This document shows positions 53,079 through 64,000 of a stretch of DNA of 64,000 nucleotides, piece by piece. The position numbers and the translations under genes were made by a program. This stretch comes from Bartonella machadoae (GTDB taxonomy: Bacteria > Pseudomonadota > Alphaproteobacteria > Rhizobiales > Rhizobiaceae): positions 1,694,501 to 1,758,500 of the forward strand of contig NZ_CP087114.1 of NCBI RefSeq assembly GCF_022559585.1. The letters are read 5' to 3'. Position 1 is the stretch's first letter. Each line of letters opens with the position of its first letter. A model generated the notes under the pieces. The model was not told the origin of the DNA. It did not search any database and saw only the letters and a program-made list of their open reading frames with translations.

Positions 53079-55406
53079 ATGAATAATTTTCTTGATCACA
53101 TACCCTTTTTTGAAGACGACGCCTCTCTCCATAATAAAAAGAGCTCTAGAACCACTCCACACACTGTAAAAGAACAAATACAATGTGATGGTGCTTATTT
53201 GCAACAACTCAATCCAGAACAGCGGCAAGCAGTCATGAATACAGAAGGACCTCTTTTGGTTCTTGCCGGTGCTGGTACTGGAAAAACCCGTGTTTTAACG
53301 ACCCGCATTTCTCACATTTTACACTCTGGTCTTGCCTCTCCTAAGCAAATACTTGCTGTAACCTTCACCAACAAAGCAGCACGCGAAATGAAAATGCGTA
53401 TTGGCACACTTATTGGAGAAATTGTTGAAGGCATGCCTTGGCTTGGAACTTTTCATTCCACGGGGGCAAAAATTTTGCGCCGCCACGCAGAACTTGTTGG
53501 CTTAAAAAACAATTTTACAATTCTTGATAGCGATGATGTCCTGCGACTGTTAAAACAGCTTATTCAGGCTGAAGGATTAGACGATAAACGTTGGCCCGCA
53601 CGCAACCTTGCCATAATGATTGATTCTTGGAAAAACCAAGGGCTTTTACCAGAACATCTTTCAGAAAAAGATGCTTATGCCTTTGGCAACGGTATGGGGC
53701 GAAAACTTTACCGTAGCTATCAGGAGAGATTAAAAAGTCTAAATGCCTGTGACTTCGGCGACCTTCTCCTCCATTCACTCTCTCTTTTCCAACATAATCC
53801 AGATATTCTCCGCGAATATCACTCTCAGTTCCGCTATATTCTTGTCGACGAATATCAAGATACCAATACAGCACAATATCTTTGGCTTCGTCTTTTGGCA
53901 CAACGACCTGAAGAACAACCTGTCAACCTTTGTTGTGTTGGCGATGATGACCAATCTATTTATGGATGGCGCGGTGCTAAAGTCGAAAATATATTACGTT
54001 TTGAGAAAGATTTTCCTTCTGCAAAAATTATTCGTTTAGAACGCAATTATCGTTCAACATCACACATACTCACAACGGCTTCTCATCTCATTTCCCATAA
54101 CCAAGAAAGGCTTGGAAAAACACTGTTTTCTGATCAAATAATGACTGAAGGAGGAAAGGTAAAAGTCCATGAATCCTGGGATTCTAGAGAGGAAGCACGT
54201 GCAATTGGAGAAGAAATTGAACAAGCACAACAAAATGGTCATTCATTAAATCATATAGCGATATTAGTGCGCGCATCATTTCAGATGCGTGAATTTGAAG
54301 ATCGCTTTGTAACCCTTGGTCTTAACTACCGTGTTATTGGTGGTCCACGCTTTTATGAACGAATGGAAATACGTGATGCCATGGCTTACTTACGTGTTGT
54401 GGTCCAACCAGCAGATGATTTAGCCTTTGAACGCATTATTAACACACCAAGACGCGGCTTAGGAGATGCAACCCTACGCACTCTTTATGAAAGTGCACGT
54501 GCACGTTCTATTCCTCTCTTTGCAGCTGCTACTGAAATCATTGAAACGGACGAACTAAAACCCAAGGTACGCAGTGCCTTACGAAATATTGTCGAAGATT
54601 TTCGCCGCTGGCAAAATATGCTGCCATACACTCCCCATAAAGAACTTACCGAAACAATTCTTGATGAATCAGGCTACACAGCGATGTGGCTAGAAGATCG
54701 CTCACCAGAAGCACCAACGCGGCTAGAAAATCTCAAAGAAATGGTCCGCTCTATGGAACAATTTGAAAGCCTCCATAGCTTTTTAGAACATGTTGCACTG
54801 GTAATGGATGCTGAAAACAATGACAATACTGATGCTGTTAACATCATGACTCTTCATTCAGCCAAAGGGCTTGAATTTGAAACCGTTTTTCTTCCTGGTT
54901 GGGAAGAAGGTCTCTTTCCTCACCAACGTTCATTAGATGAAGGCGGTCGTTTGGGTTTAGAAGAAGAACGACGACTAGCTTATGTAGGGCTGACAAGAGC
55001 AAAAAAACATTTGCATATATGGTTTGTCTCTAATCGGAGAGTCCATGGACTTTGGCAATCCACACTCCCCTCGCGTTTTCTCAATGAATTACCAGAAGAA
55101 CATATAGAAATTATCAAAATGGGAACCTCTTATGGTGGTTATGGCAACTCTTCTTTTAACCACCATAATTCGTTTTATAATGATTATTCCACACGAGAAC
55201 AAAAGCGCACACAAAAGAACATTGAAGGAAAAGTCATCACCCAATCAGTCTCTCAAGCACCCTCCAATTTTTTTATCAATGATCGGATTTTTCATATAAA
55301 GTTTGGTTATGGTCATATCACAGCCATAGATGGTCATAAATTAACCATTGTTTTTGAGAAAGCGGGTGAAAAGCGTGTCCTTGATAATTTTGTCAGCAAA
55401 GCATAA
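53079..55406 (+). CDS. uvrD: UvrD/PcrA-family ATP-dependent DNA helicase
   Basis: A 775-residue SF1 helicase. After a unique N terminus of about 45 residues it shows the Q-motif (LNPEQRQAVMNTEGP), Walker A (LAGAGTGKTRVL), TFTNKAAREMKMRI, DEYQDTNTAQYLWL, GDDDQSIYGWRGA, and the later VNIMTLHSAKGLEFETVFLPGWEEGLFPH and ERRLAYVGLTRAKKHL (in part). These cover motifs I-VI of the UvrD family. It unwinds DNA during nucleotide-excision and mismatch repair. The C-terminal region ends in a short domain with RIFHIKFGYGHI, the Tudor-like element typical of PcrA/UvrD. Length is normal. The start is the ATG after CACAAAAGATACA, a weak ribosome site. Confidence 0.93.
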   Translation: MNNFLDHIPFFEDDASLHNKKSSRTTPHTVKEQIQCDGAYLQQLNPEQRQAVMNTEGPLLVLAGAGTGKTRVLTTRISHILHSGLASPKQILAVTFTNKAAREMKMRIGTLIGEIVEGMPWLGTFHSTGAKILRRHAELVGLKNNFTILDSDDVLRLLKQLIQAEGLDDKRWPARNLAIMIDSWKNQGLLPEHLSEKDAYAFGNGMGRKLYRSYQERLKSLNACDFGDLLLHSLSLFQHNPDILREYHSQFRYILVDEYQDTNTAQYLWLRLLAQRPEEQPVNLCCVGDDDQSIYGWRGAKVENILRFEKDFPSAKIIRLERNYRSTSHILTTASHLISHNQERLGKTLFSDQIMTEGGKVKVHESWDSREEARAIGEEIEQAQQNGHSLNHIAILVRASFQMREFEDRFVTLGLNYRVIGGPRFYERMEIRDAMAYLRVVVQPADDLAFERIINTPRRGLGDATLRTLYESARARSIPLFAAATEIIETDELKPKVRSALRNIVEDFRRWQNMLPYTPHKELTETILDESGYTAMWLEDRSPEAPTRLENLKEMVRSMEQFESLHSFLEHVALVMDAENNDNTDAVNIMTLHSAKGLEFETVFLPGWEEGLFPHQRSLDEGGRLGLEEERRLAYVGLTRAKKHLHIWFVSNRRVHGLWQSTLPSRFLNELPEEHIEIIKMGTSYGGYGNSSFNHHNSFYNDYSTREQKRTQKNIEGKVITQSVSQAPSNFFINDRIFHIKFGYGHITAIDGHKLTIVFEKAGEKRVLDNFVSKA

Positions 55407-55454
55407 AGAAGCATATCAAAGTAATCTTTCCAAATAACAAGCTATTTTTTCATT

Positions 55455-56096
55455 TTATGTTAAGCGCTCTTTCCATTTTCGAATAAAATCCTCGATTGGA
55501 AGGTTTTGCATATCGGGCAATGCGTTATAAATTTTATCAAGCGGCCAATTCCACCAAGCCATCTCCAAAAGTTCTTGGATCACATGATCTGAAAAACGCA
55601 TCCGCAAACACTTTGCAGGAACACCAGCGACAATTGTATAAGGTAAAACATTTTTTGTTATAACAGCGTTCGCTCCGATGACCGCGCCATGCCCGATAGT
55701 TACCCCTGGCATAATAACCGCGCCATGTCCAATCCACACATCATGCCCAATGATCACACGTTTTGCACAACGTCTTTCACGAAAAGAACAATCTAATGAT
55801 CTATAGCGGAAATATTCGTTAGGTCGATAAGTTACTTTATGTGTAGAAAGGCGTTCCATAGGATGTTCTAGTGCATTGACACAGACATGAGAGGCAATAG
55901 AACAAAAACGTCCAATATCGCTATAAATCGCTTCACTATTATGCTCAAAATAAGAAAAATCTCCCACTGTTACATGACGCAGAACCACACGTTCATTGAT
56001 TTCCACATAGCGTCCCAATTTACAACCATGCAATCGTGCTGTCGTATGAATACGAGGCTCGCTCTCATGAAATCGAAGATCTTTCTCACTATCCAT
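55455..56096 (-). CDS. hexapeptide-repeat acetyltransferase, phosphonate-metabolism (PhnM-cluster) family-like
   Basis: This 213-residue protein has a left-handed beta-helix: RIHTTARLHGCKLGRYVEINERVVLRHVTVGDFSYFEHNSEAIYSDIGRFCSIASHVCVNALEHPMERLSTHKVTYR (in part). The catalytic His lies in ALEHPMERLSTH. The later GHDVWIGHGAVIMPGVTIGHGAVIGANAVITKNVLPYTIVAGVPAKCLRMRF (in part) is the acyl-CoA-binding part, and NALPDMQNLPIEDFIRKW the C-terminal helix. The order resembles the phosphonate-associated transferase family, which in other bacteria is found with phn genes; none are visible here. Its substrate is therefore unknown. It is the only gene on the minus strand of this region. Confidence 0.75.
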   Translation of the reverse strand: MDSEKDLRFHESEPRIHTTARLHGCKLGRYVEINERVVLRHVTVGDFSYFEHNSEAIYSDIGRFCSIASHVCVNALEHPMERLSTHKVTYRPNEYFRYRSLDCSFRERRCAKRVIIGHDVWIGHGAVIMPGVTIGHGAVIGANAVITKNVLPYTIVAGVPAKCLRMRFSDHVIQELLEMAWWNWPLDKIYNALPDMQNLPIEDFIRKWKERLT

Positions 56097-56229
56097 TCAT
56101 CCCTCACCAATTGTTTTTCCATAAATGTTTTTTCACCCAACCAAATAAACAAAATCAACCATGAAACAGCGATTGCAAAGTGACCCAACCAATGTTACAA
56201 TTTCTCGTTCTATTGAAGAGAGTTAAACG

Positions 56230-56811
56230 ATGAAAAATGTAATGCGCATTTTTGGGGTAACAATCATATTTCTTGCGGGTATTTTTATTTATGATGCGTT
56301 AAGAAATAAACCTTTGGGTGATGATTTTACACTTATTGATTCTAATGGAAAAACAATTACTGAAAAGGATATTAGAAGCAAGCCTTCAGCAATTTTTTTC
56401 GGCTTTACTATGTGTCCTGAAACTTGCCCTACCACCTTGATCAATCTTGATCGATGGTTAACAGCTCTTGGCCCACAGGCTAATGAATTAGGGATATGGT
56501 TTGTTACAGTTGACCCTGAACGTGATACACCAGAAGTGCTTCATAATTATCTCAGTAATTTTAATAACAAAATTATTGGGATTAGCGGAGACCCCGAAAA
56601 AGTTCATAAAATGGTTGAATCCTTTAACATTGTTGCTGAAAAAGTACCAGGAACAGATGAAAACTATACTTATAACCATACAGCAGCGATTTTTTTACTC
56701 AAAAAAGGCGGAAAACTAGCTGGTGTTATTCCTTATGAAACGAAAGAGATCGATCCTGAAATAAAAGACAATATCGCCATTGAACGTTTGAAGAAGCTGG
56801 TTGCCAACTAA
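56230..56811 (+). CDS. SCO1/SenC-family copper chaperone
   Basis: A 193-residue thioredoxin-fold protein with an N-terminal membrane anchor (VMRIFGVTIIFLAGIFIYDAL). The copper motif CxxxC is in FTMCPETCPTTLIN near residues 62-68, and a further His in TYNHTAAIFLL matches the third ligand. Family proteins deliver copper to the CuA site of cytochrome c oxidase in the periplasm. Length (about 190-200) fits. It lies 24 bases before prmA on the same strand, an arrangement with no known functional link. The start follows GAAGAGAGTTAAACG. The assignment is secure, but the physiological partner is not shown by this window. Confidence 0.9.
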   Translation: MKNVMRIFGVTIIFLAGIFIYDALRNKPLGDDFTLIDSNGKTITEKDIRSKPSAIFFGFTMCPETCPTTLINLDRWLTALGPQANELGIWFVTVDPERDTPEVLHNYLSNFNNKIIGISGDPEKVHKMVESFNIVAEKVPGTDENYTYNHTAAIFLLKKGGKLAGVIPYETKEIDPEIKDNIAIERLKKLVAN

Positions 56812-56835
56812 AAAGTATTTAAAAGAAAGAACGGA

Positions 56836-57705
56836 ATGTCACAGCAAATTCGTCTGTATTATACTGCTTTCAAAGACGAAGCAGAGCGGTTTTATGCTCT
56901 TATGGAAACAGCTTTTGACGAAGAAGGATATCCTCTTGCTCTGACAGAGATAGATGAAAAAAATGCTGTGTATGAACTTTCACTTTATGTCAATAAAGAA
57001 AACCAAGAGAGTGTTTGCAAACGTTTTGCAAATGTTCTTTCTATAAATCCTGATAAAATTAAGACTAAAATTCTACCCAATATTGATTGGGTTAAGCAAA
57101 GCCTTGAAGGACTAACACCTGTACATGCTGGTCCTTTTTTTTTACACGGAAGCCATAACAGAAACAGCATTCCCCCCAATGTTTTTCCGATTGAAATTGA
57201 AGCCAGTCAAGCTTTTGGTACCGGACATCATGGAACGACCGCTGGTTGTTTAGAAATGATTGCCAAAGTCATGCAAAAAGAAAATCCTCAAAATGTCCTT
57301 GATCTTGGCACGGGTAGCGGTGTCCTTGCCATTGGCATTGCCATGCTTAAGCCTGTTTCTATACTTGCATCCGATACTGATCCAATTGCTATTCAAGTTG
57401 CACAACACAATATCGAACTCAATGGCGTAAAGGAATATATTACAGCTGTTACAGCAACAGGTTTTTCTCACGATAAAATTGCATCCCGTGCACCCTTCGA
57501 TCTGATTGTTGCCAATATCCTTGCTAATCCACTCATTGAGCTTGCGCAAGAAATGGTACAGGCACTCAAAAAAGGTGGATCGCTGATACTCTCTGGGATT
57601 CTTGAAGAACAACACGACAATGTGTTGGAAGCATATATAAAGCAAGGGCTAAAACATATTGAAACATACCACCGTCAAGGATGGGTTACTCTACATCTGA
57701 AATAA
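56836..57705 (+). CDS. prmA: ribosomal protein L11 methyltransferase
   Basis: The 289-residue PrmA trimethylates ribosomal protein L11. The N-terminal substrate-recognition domain is followed by a SAM-dependent methyltransferase with IEIEASQAFGTGHHGTTAGCLEMI, motif I NVLDLGTGSGVLAIGIAML, SILASDTDPIAIQVAQHNIELNG and the PFDLIVANILANPLIELAQEM motif (NPxP-like) with the post-motif LKKGGSLILSGIL. Its length is the family average (about 290). The start follows AAAGAAAGAACGGA. The gene lies 17 bases before the aminopeptidase P gene, so the two may be co-transcribed. Nothing is unusual. Confidence 0.93.
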   Translation: MSQQIRLYYTAFKDEAERFYALMETAFDEEGYPLALTEIDEKNAVYELSLYVNKENQESVCKRFANVLSINPDKIKTKILPNIDWVKQSLEGLTPVHAGPFFLHGSHNRNSIPPNVFPIEIEASQAFGTGHHGTTAGCLEMIAKVMQKENPQNVLDLGTGSGVLAIGIAMLKPVSILASDTDPIAIQVAQHNIELNGVKEYITAVTATGFSHDKIASRAPFDLIVANILANPLIELAQEMVQALKKGGSLILSGILEEQHDNVLEAYIKQGLKHIETYHRQGWVTLHLK

Positions 57706-57721
57706 ACAAAAAGGACGTGTT

Positions 57722-59548
57722 ATGTATCAAACTTTTGAAGCGATAACAAATCCCTCTCATGCGGCAGAACGCATTGCTTCTCTTCGTAAAGAACTCAATC
57801 GTCTCAAGCTAGATGGCTTTCTTGTCCCACGTGCTGACGAACATCAAGGAGAGTATGTCCCACCACATGCTCAACGTCTTGGTTGGCTTACTGGATTTAC
57901 GGGATCATCGGGTATTGCACTCATTTTAAAAAACAAAGCCATTCTATTTACAGATGGACGTTACAAACTACAGGTCCGCCAACAAACTAATCCTGAAATT
58001 TTTGACTATGAAGACCTCATAACTTGCCCACCCTCACAATGGCTTGCAAAAAATGGACAAAATCTTTCACTTGGCTTTGATCCATGGCTCCACACGATCT
58101 CCGCTACAGATACATTGAAAAAAACTTTAGAAATGAAAGCAGGTGGAAGGCTTATCGCCGTTCAACAAAATCCTATTGATCTTATCTGGCATGATCAACC
58201 ACCATTACCGCAATCTGCTCTATCGATTCATCCTCTCAAATATGCAGGGTGCGACACGAATGAAAAGCTGACCTTGATTTGCCAAGATATCAAAAAAGCC
58301 AATGGAGATGCTTTTATTTTCACAGATCCCTCCTCTATTGCGTGGATATTTAATATACGTGGCAATGACGTTTCCAACACACCTTTTGCTCTTTGTTTTG
58401 CTCTTATTCCTATTAAAGGAACACCTTCCTTATTCATCGACAGCAAAAAATTGGGAATAGAACAAAAACAATATTTAGAACGCTATACAAAATTATATGA
58501 ACCAGAACAGCTGATTGTAAAAATCAAAGATTATGTTCAAAAAGGAATGGTTTTTGCCTTAGACCCCCAATTAACATGCGAAAAATTACGCACCGTCATT
58601 GAACAACAAGGGGGCTCTTTTATAAGGCTTACTGATCCTGCTGCTTTACCACGTGCCATTAAAAATAACATAGAACTAGATGGTGCGCGTAAAGCACACC
58701 TGCGCGATGGTATAGCCCTTACCCGTTTTTTTTCTTGGCTAGAGAAACAGACACCAGGCACAATGAATGAAATTTCTACTGCTCAAAAATTAGAAGAATT
58801 TCGCATAACGACAGCAAAGGAAATGGGAGAAAAACTGGAAGATCTTTCTTTTGATACAATCTCAGCAGCAGGTTCCAATGGTGCCATTGTCCATTATCGT
58901 GTAACGACAAAAACAAATAAAGTTCTAAATGCCGGTGAGCTTTATCTTATTGATTCAGGTGGACAATACCGTGACGGAACGACAGATGTCACACGCACAG
59001 TAGCAATTGGAAATATTGGCGAAGAAGAGAAACGCTGCTTTACGCTTGTCCTCAAAGGAATGATTGCTCTTTCGACAGCTCGCTTTCCAAAAGGAACACG
59101 CGGACAAGACCTTGATGCTCTAGCACGCATAGCCTTATGGAAAGCTGGTTTTGATTATGCTCATGGCACGGGCCATGGCGTTGGATCGTACCTCTCTGTT
59201 CATGAAGGACCACAAAATCTTTCTCGTAATGGATGTCAAGAATTGATTCCCGGAATGATTATTTCTAATGAACCTGGATATTACCGTGAAGGTGCTTTTG
59301 GTATTCGTATTGAGAATTTACTCATTGTAAAGCCAGAACAAAAAATTAATGGTGGAGATAGAGAAATGCTTTCATTTGAAACCCTCACAAATTGTCCCAT
59401 TGACCGGCGTTTAATCCTCCCAGAACTTTTGACATTACAAGAAAAACAATGGCTAAATGATTACCATGCACATGTTTATCAAGTGAATGCACCTTATTTA
59501 AATGAAGAAGATAAGAAATGGGCAAAAGAAGCAACAAAGCCTCTTTAA
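57722..59548 (+). CDS. pepP: Xaa-Pro aminopeptidase (M24 family)
   Basis: A 608-residue aminopeptidase P of the long (eukaryote-like) type with two creatinase-N-like domains before the catalytic domain. N terminus: RIASLRKELNRLKLDGFLVPRADEHQGEYVP. The M24 metal ligands are visible in order: Asp in LIDSGGQYRDGTTDVTRT (two Asp), His in GTGHGVGSYLSVHEGPQ, Glu in ISNEPGYYREGAFGIRIE, and Glu in MLSFETLTNCPID. It removes the first residue before a proline. A plausible ribosome site (AAAAAGGACGTGTT) precedes the ATG. Length agrees with the longer M24B family members (about 600). The gene appears intact. Confidence 0.9.
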   Translation: MYQTFEAITNPSHAAERIASLRKELNRLKLDGFLVPRADEHQGEYVPPHAQRLGWLTGFTGSSGIALILKNKAILFTDGRYKLQVRQQTNPEIFDYEDLITCPPSQWLAKNGQNLSLGFDPWLHTISATDTLKKTLEMKAGGRLIAVQQNPIDLIWHDQPPLPQSALSIHPLKYAGCDTNEKLTLICQDIKKANGDAFIFTDPSSIAWIFNIRGNDVSNTPFALCFALIPIKGTPSLFIDSKKLGIEQKQYLERYTKLYEPEQLIVKIKDYVQKGMVFALDPQLTCEKLRTVIEQQGGSFIRLTDPAALPRAIKNNIELDGARKAHLRDGIALTRFFSWLEKQTPGTMNEISTAQKLEEFRITTAKEMGEKLEDLSFDTISAAGSNGAIVHYRVTTKTNKVLNAGELYLIDSGGQYRDGTTDVTRTVAIGNIGEEEKRCFTLVLKGMIALSTARFPKGTRGQDLDALARIALWKAGFDYAHGTGHGVGSYLSVHEGPQNLSRNGCQELIPGMIISNEPGYYREGAFGIRIENLLIVKPEQKINGGDREMLSFETLTNCPIDRRLILPELLTLQEKQWLNDYHAHVYQVNAPYLNEEDKKWAKEATKPL

Positions 59549-59956
59549 GTGGAATTGGGCAAACATCCTCTAATTCTTCTTACAAAACACCTTATCTCCT
59601 CTTTTAAAGAGAAGAACATATATCTCTATCAAGAAATACAAAAAATATTTTTATAATCTTCTTCAAGTTTTTGTACGAATATAACAAACGCTAACTTAGA
59701 TAGAACAAAATGAAATAGGCTTGCAAAAGGCAACACTTATTTATGACTGTCCCTTTCTCAAAATGGTTATTCTCGTATTTTTCTGATTCCATCACCATTC
59801 TGAAAAACAATATTTTACGGTACTAAAAATAAATCTCATCTCATAAAATATGATAAGTATTAATGAATTCATCCTATTTGAAGAATCTTTTCCCTAAATA
59901 ATAATACCCCTCAATCAATTAAAGAAGCGATTTCAACATGCCCTATGATCTTTACT
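59549..59956. other. gap without recognised gene
   Basis: About 400 AT-rich bases. Nothing recognisable between the aminopeptidase stop and the integrase remnant. Confidence 0.4.
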
Positions 59957-60062
59957 GTTCCACCATCTTTACGCTTATGAAGCTATGCCGACCCCATCAT
60001 ACTCTTTTCCAGCCCCCAATGTTGCAACAGCCCTTGTTATTGAGACGATTCATTAAAGGCAT
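59957..60062 (-). pseudogene. integrase start remnant
   Basis: On the minus strand ATGCCTTTAATGAATCG, then GTTGCAACATTGGGGGCTGG, matches the start of the intact integrase (17838). An AAAGAGTATGATGGGG tract follows with one-base changes that break the frame. Similarity ends near 59957, so only the first 35 codons are left. Confidence 0.7.
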
Positions 60063-60230
60063 TTTTGCTCCTTTCTAAACTGTTTTCTACCCACACACCA
60101 ACCCCGCTTATGACGTGCAAATAAGTGACTTTAATTGATTCAACATAGAGGATTTGAGATGAGGGAATCTTACAATATTCGGGGGTCTAATTCAACATGC
60201 AAAACGATAAATTATCGTTATAAATCAATG
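60063..60230 (-). repeat. integrase-leader repeat, copy C
   Basis: The minus strand carries CATTGATTTATAA (60230-60218), CCCCCGAATATTGTAAGATTCC and GCACGTCATAAGCGGGGTTGG, as before the intact integrase. The outer flank is ATATGGCAACA. Confidence 0.75.
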
Positions 60231-60237
60231 TGTTGCC

Positions 60238-60502
60238 ATATTAACCAGTAACCTGTAAAAACAACACCTTACCAAGCAATGCTAAATAAGCAACGAGGCA
60301 ATCCATTACTTGTTTTTCCAAATAAGAGATTAAGCCCTCATTGCCTATTTTATTACCGGCATTTTCGGCAGCCATCACCTCTGCCTCTTTTAAAATGCAA
60401 ATCATTTTTTAGGGATACCTTTTACACGCCCATCTCTGCTCTTGGTGGTATCCATTTTCTTTTGACTGGTGGAGTTGGCTCTGTATTTTCTGATGTCATA
60501 AA
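60238..60502 (-). pseudogene. phage gene remnants
   Basis: On the minus strand ATG at 60502 follows ATCGGGAGGGAGTATTTT, a strong ribosome site, and reads MTSENTEPTPPVKRKWIPPR then AEMGV and stop. Beyond the stop, broken frames continue with AENAGNKIGNEGLISYLEKQ. These look like the start and middle of a small prophage gene cut by stops. The family is not recognised. On the same strand upstream lies a CCCGC/GCGGG hairpin. Confidence 0.4.
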
Positions 60503-60525
60503 ATACTCCCTCCCGATAATAAAAA

Positions 60526-60548
60526 ACCCCGCAAATGCGGGACTTTCA
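60526..60548. terminator. hairpin, possible terminator
   Basis: CCCCGC AAAT GCGGG with flanking A-tract and TTT reads as a terminator in either direction. Confidence 0.55.
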
Positions 60549-60713
60549 CACTGCACTGCCCCTCATTTAGACACATTACGACCAAGTATAGTGATGTCAC
60601 TAAATACGATTTGCAACATATTGTCAACATCAAAATAACACATATTGATACACTCAAAGGGAATCAGTTAAACGATGATGTAAAAATAAGTACAATACAG
60701 ATGGTAATATGTA

Positions 60714-61283
60714 ATGATAGTAAATGAAGATGATTATTATGAAATTCTTGGTGTAAACAACGAATGCAATGATAAACAGCTAAAATCTGCTTTTCGTAAG
60801 TTAGCTATTCAATATCACCCTGATCATAACCCTAATACTAAAGAAGCTGAACAAAAATTCAGAAAAATTCGTGAAGCTTATGAAATTCTTAAAGATCCTC
60901 ACAAAAGAGCTATTTACGATCAATTCTATTGTGAAACTTTTGAAAATAATCAACACCAAGAAAATAGCAGTAAAAATATTAGTATAAGCAAATTTGTAGC
61001 ATATAGACCTACAATCTTCTTAATAGCACTAATCATTGTTCTTTATTTTATAAAAGTTCCAATAGAATTATTACCATTCGTATCGATTCACTGCCTTTTT
61101 TATCTGAGTATGAGATTTTGGGGATTTTTAAAAGCATTACTTATTACAATAATCACATTCATAATAGTAATAATAACTTTTATTTTACCTTTTACCTCAA
61201 CAATAGTCTCAATCCTTTTGTATGGTGTTGTAAATTTCTATGGAATCAAAAAATTGAAGAAACTTGGTATACTTGTGGAATAA
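60714..61283 (+). CDS. J-domain membrane protein
   Basis: A 189-residue protein with an N-terminal DnaJ domain (residues about 7-70): [66 protein letters not shown] in part, with the HPD motif intact. The rest has three or four membrane helices ([52 protein letters not shown] and [16 protein letters not shown]). There is no Gly/Phe region or zinc finger, so it is not the general DnaJ. It may recruit Hsp70 to the membrane. It sits between prophage remnants. The ribosome site is weak, so start choice is by the conserved domain. Confidence 0.75.
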   Translation: MIVNEDDYYEILGVNNECNDKQLKSAFRKLAIQYHPDHNPNTKEAEQKFRKIREAYEILKDPHKRAIYDQFYCETFENNQHQENSSKNISISKFVAYRPTIFLIALIIVLYFIKVPIELLPFVSIHCLFYLSMRFWGFLKALLITIITFIIVIITFILPFTSTIVSILLYGVVNFYGIKKLKKLGILVE

Positions 61284-61469
61284 CTTTTAAACCTGTGTAT
61301 ATTTTTGTAAAAAATGGTTTTAAAGCGCATTAAGAGCAACGCGCAATGAATTTACAAGATGCGGTAGAATTTAGTCTTCTATAACAAGATATTGTATTGC
61401 TTCGTATAGATTATACTGTCTATAGAGGCATTGTGCTTCTTTTAGTGCCTCTTACATGTTTAAAAACTG
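61284..61469. other. gap without recognised gene
   Basis: About 190 bases after the J-domain gene. No feature is seen. Confidence 0.4.
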
Positions 61470-61705
61470 CTCTGTAGCAAATTCACCCCATTTGTCTCTT
61501 GCTTTACATCAGAAGAGGATAGCATTTCATCATAAATAGCGTTTGGCAAGCCTTTTGCACAAAGATAGTTGTTTCTTATCTGTAGATACTGTTGCACTGC
61601 GTCGTACTGGTCTTGAGTCAGCACGCCTTGCAAACAAAGCCGCCCGATATATAGCTACCAGAAAGCGGATTTTTGCCTCTTATAGCGTTAAACTAAAGCA
61701 ATTGA
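61470..61705 (-). pseudogene. remnant of the prophage gene at 4647-5189
   Basis: On the minus strand, AAAAATCCGCTTTCTGG, ATCGGGCGGCTTT and ACAACTATCTTTGTGCAAAA match the middle of the gene after ssb (about 4810-4950). Frames are broken by small indels. It is joined directly to the integrase start codons at 61722, so a deletion connects the ends of two unrelated prophage genes. Confidence 0.6.
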
Positions 61706-61724
61706 CATGCTTCATAAGAGGCAT

Positions 61725-64000
<2,276 letters not shown>

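Overview
The window looks like chromosome of a Bartonella species (Rhizobiales, Alphaproteobacteria). It is AT-rich. It has a circularly permuted two-piece tmRNA with the alphaproteobacterial tag ANDNYAEARLAA beside an alphaproteobacterial SspB, small Rhizobiales families (DUF2853, DUF4169, an RHH_4-type protein), three tandem KgtP-like transporters, and many prophage relics of the kind common in rodent-associated Bartonella. The genus is an inference from gene content; no search was run.

Region by region. 1-5.2 kb: early part of a prophage (RuvC-like resolvase, replication protein, small membrane proteins, single-stranded DNA-binding protein). 5.3-17.8 kb: a lambda-like packaging and head module (small and large terminase, gpW-like joiner, portal, S49 protease, acidic scaffold-like protein, decoration protein, major capsid) followed by a P2/Mu-type baseplate module (V, W, J, I). 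No tail sheath, tube, tape measure, fibre or lysis genes are seen; gene W carries a frameshift and gene I runs into a repeat. 17.8-22.0 kb: P4-type integrase, AlpA-like regulator, primase broken by a frameshift, and a DUF3987 protein. 22.1-28.2 kb: one very large type ISP-like restriction-modification gene flanked by imperfect inverted repeats of about 205 bp. 28.7-32.6 kb: a consensus promoter and structured leader, then five YdcK-like left-handed beta-helix genes separated by GC-rich hairpins. 33.4-35.3 kb: decayed transporter and Fe(II)/2-oxoglutarate dioxygenase genes.

35.9-59.5 kb is mostly housekeeping. On the minus strand are acetolactate synthase with a Leu/Ile leader peptide and tandem terminators, miaA, a hflK-hflC-degP cluster and thyA-folA. 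On the plus strand are three KgtP-like genes, ssrA, sspB and its small neighbours, uvrD/pcrA, a SCO1-like copper protein, prmA and an M24 aminopeptidase P. 59.6-61.9 kb holds more prophage debris and a J-domain membrane protein, and the window ends inside ligA.

A sequence of about 170 bp that precedes the intact integrase occurs four times (17.7, 46.9, 60.1 and 61.8 kb). One copy overlaps the ligA stop codon, which suggests repeated integration or shuffling of related elements around a shared attachment sequence. The most unusual parts are the inverted-repeat-bounded ISP cassette, the beta-helix gene array with its structured leader, and the integrase-leader/attachment repeats.
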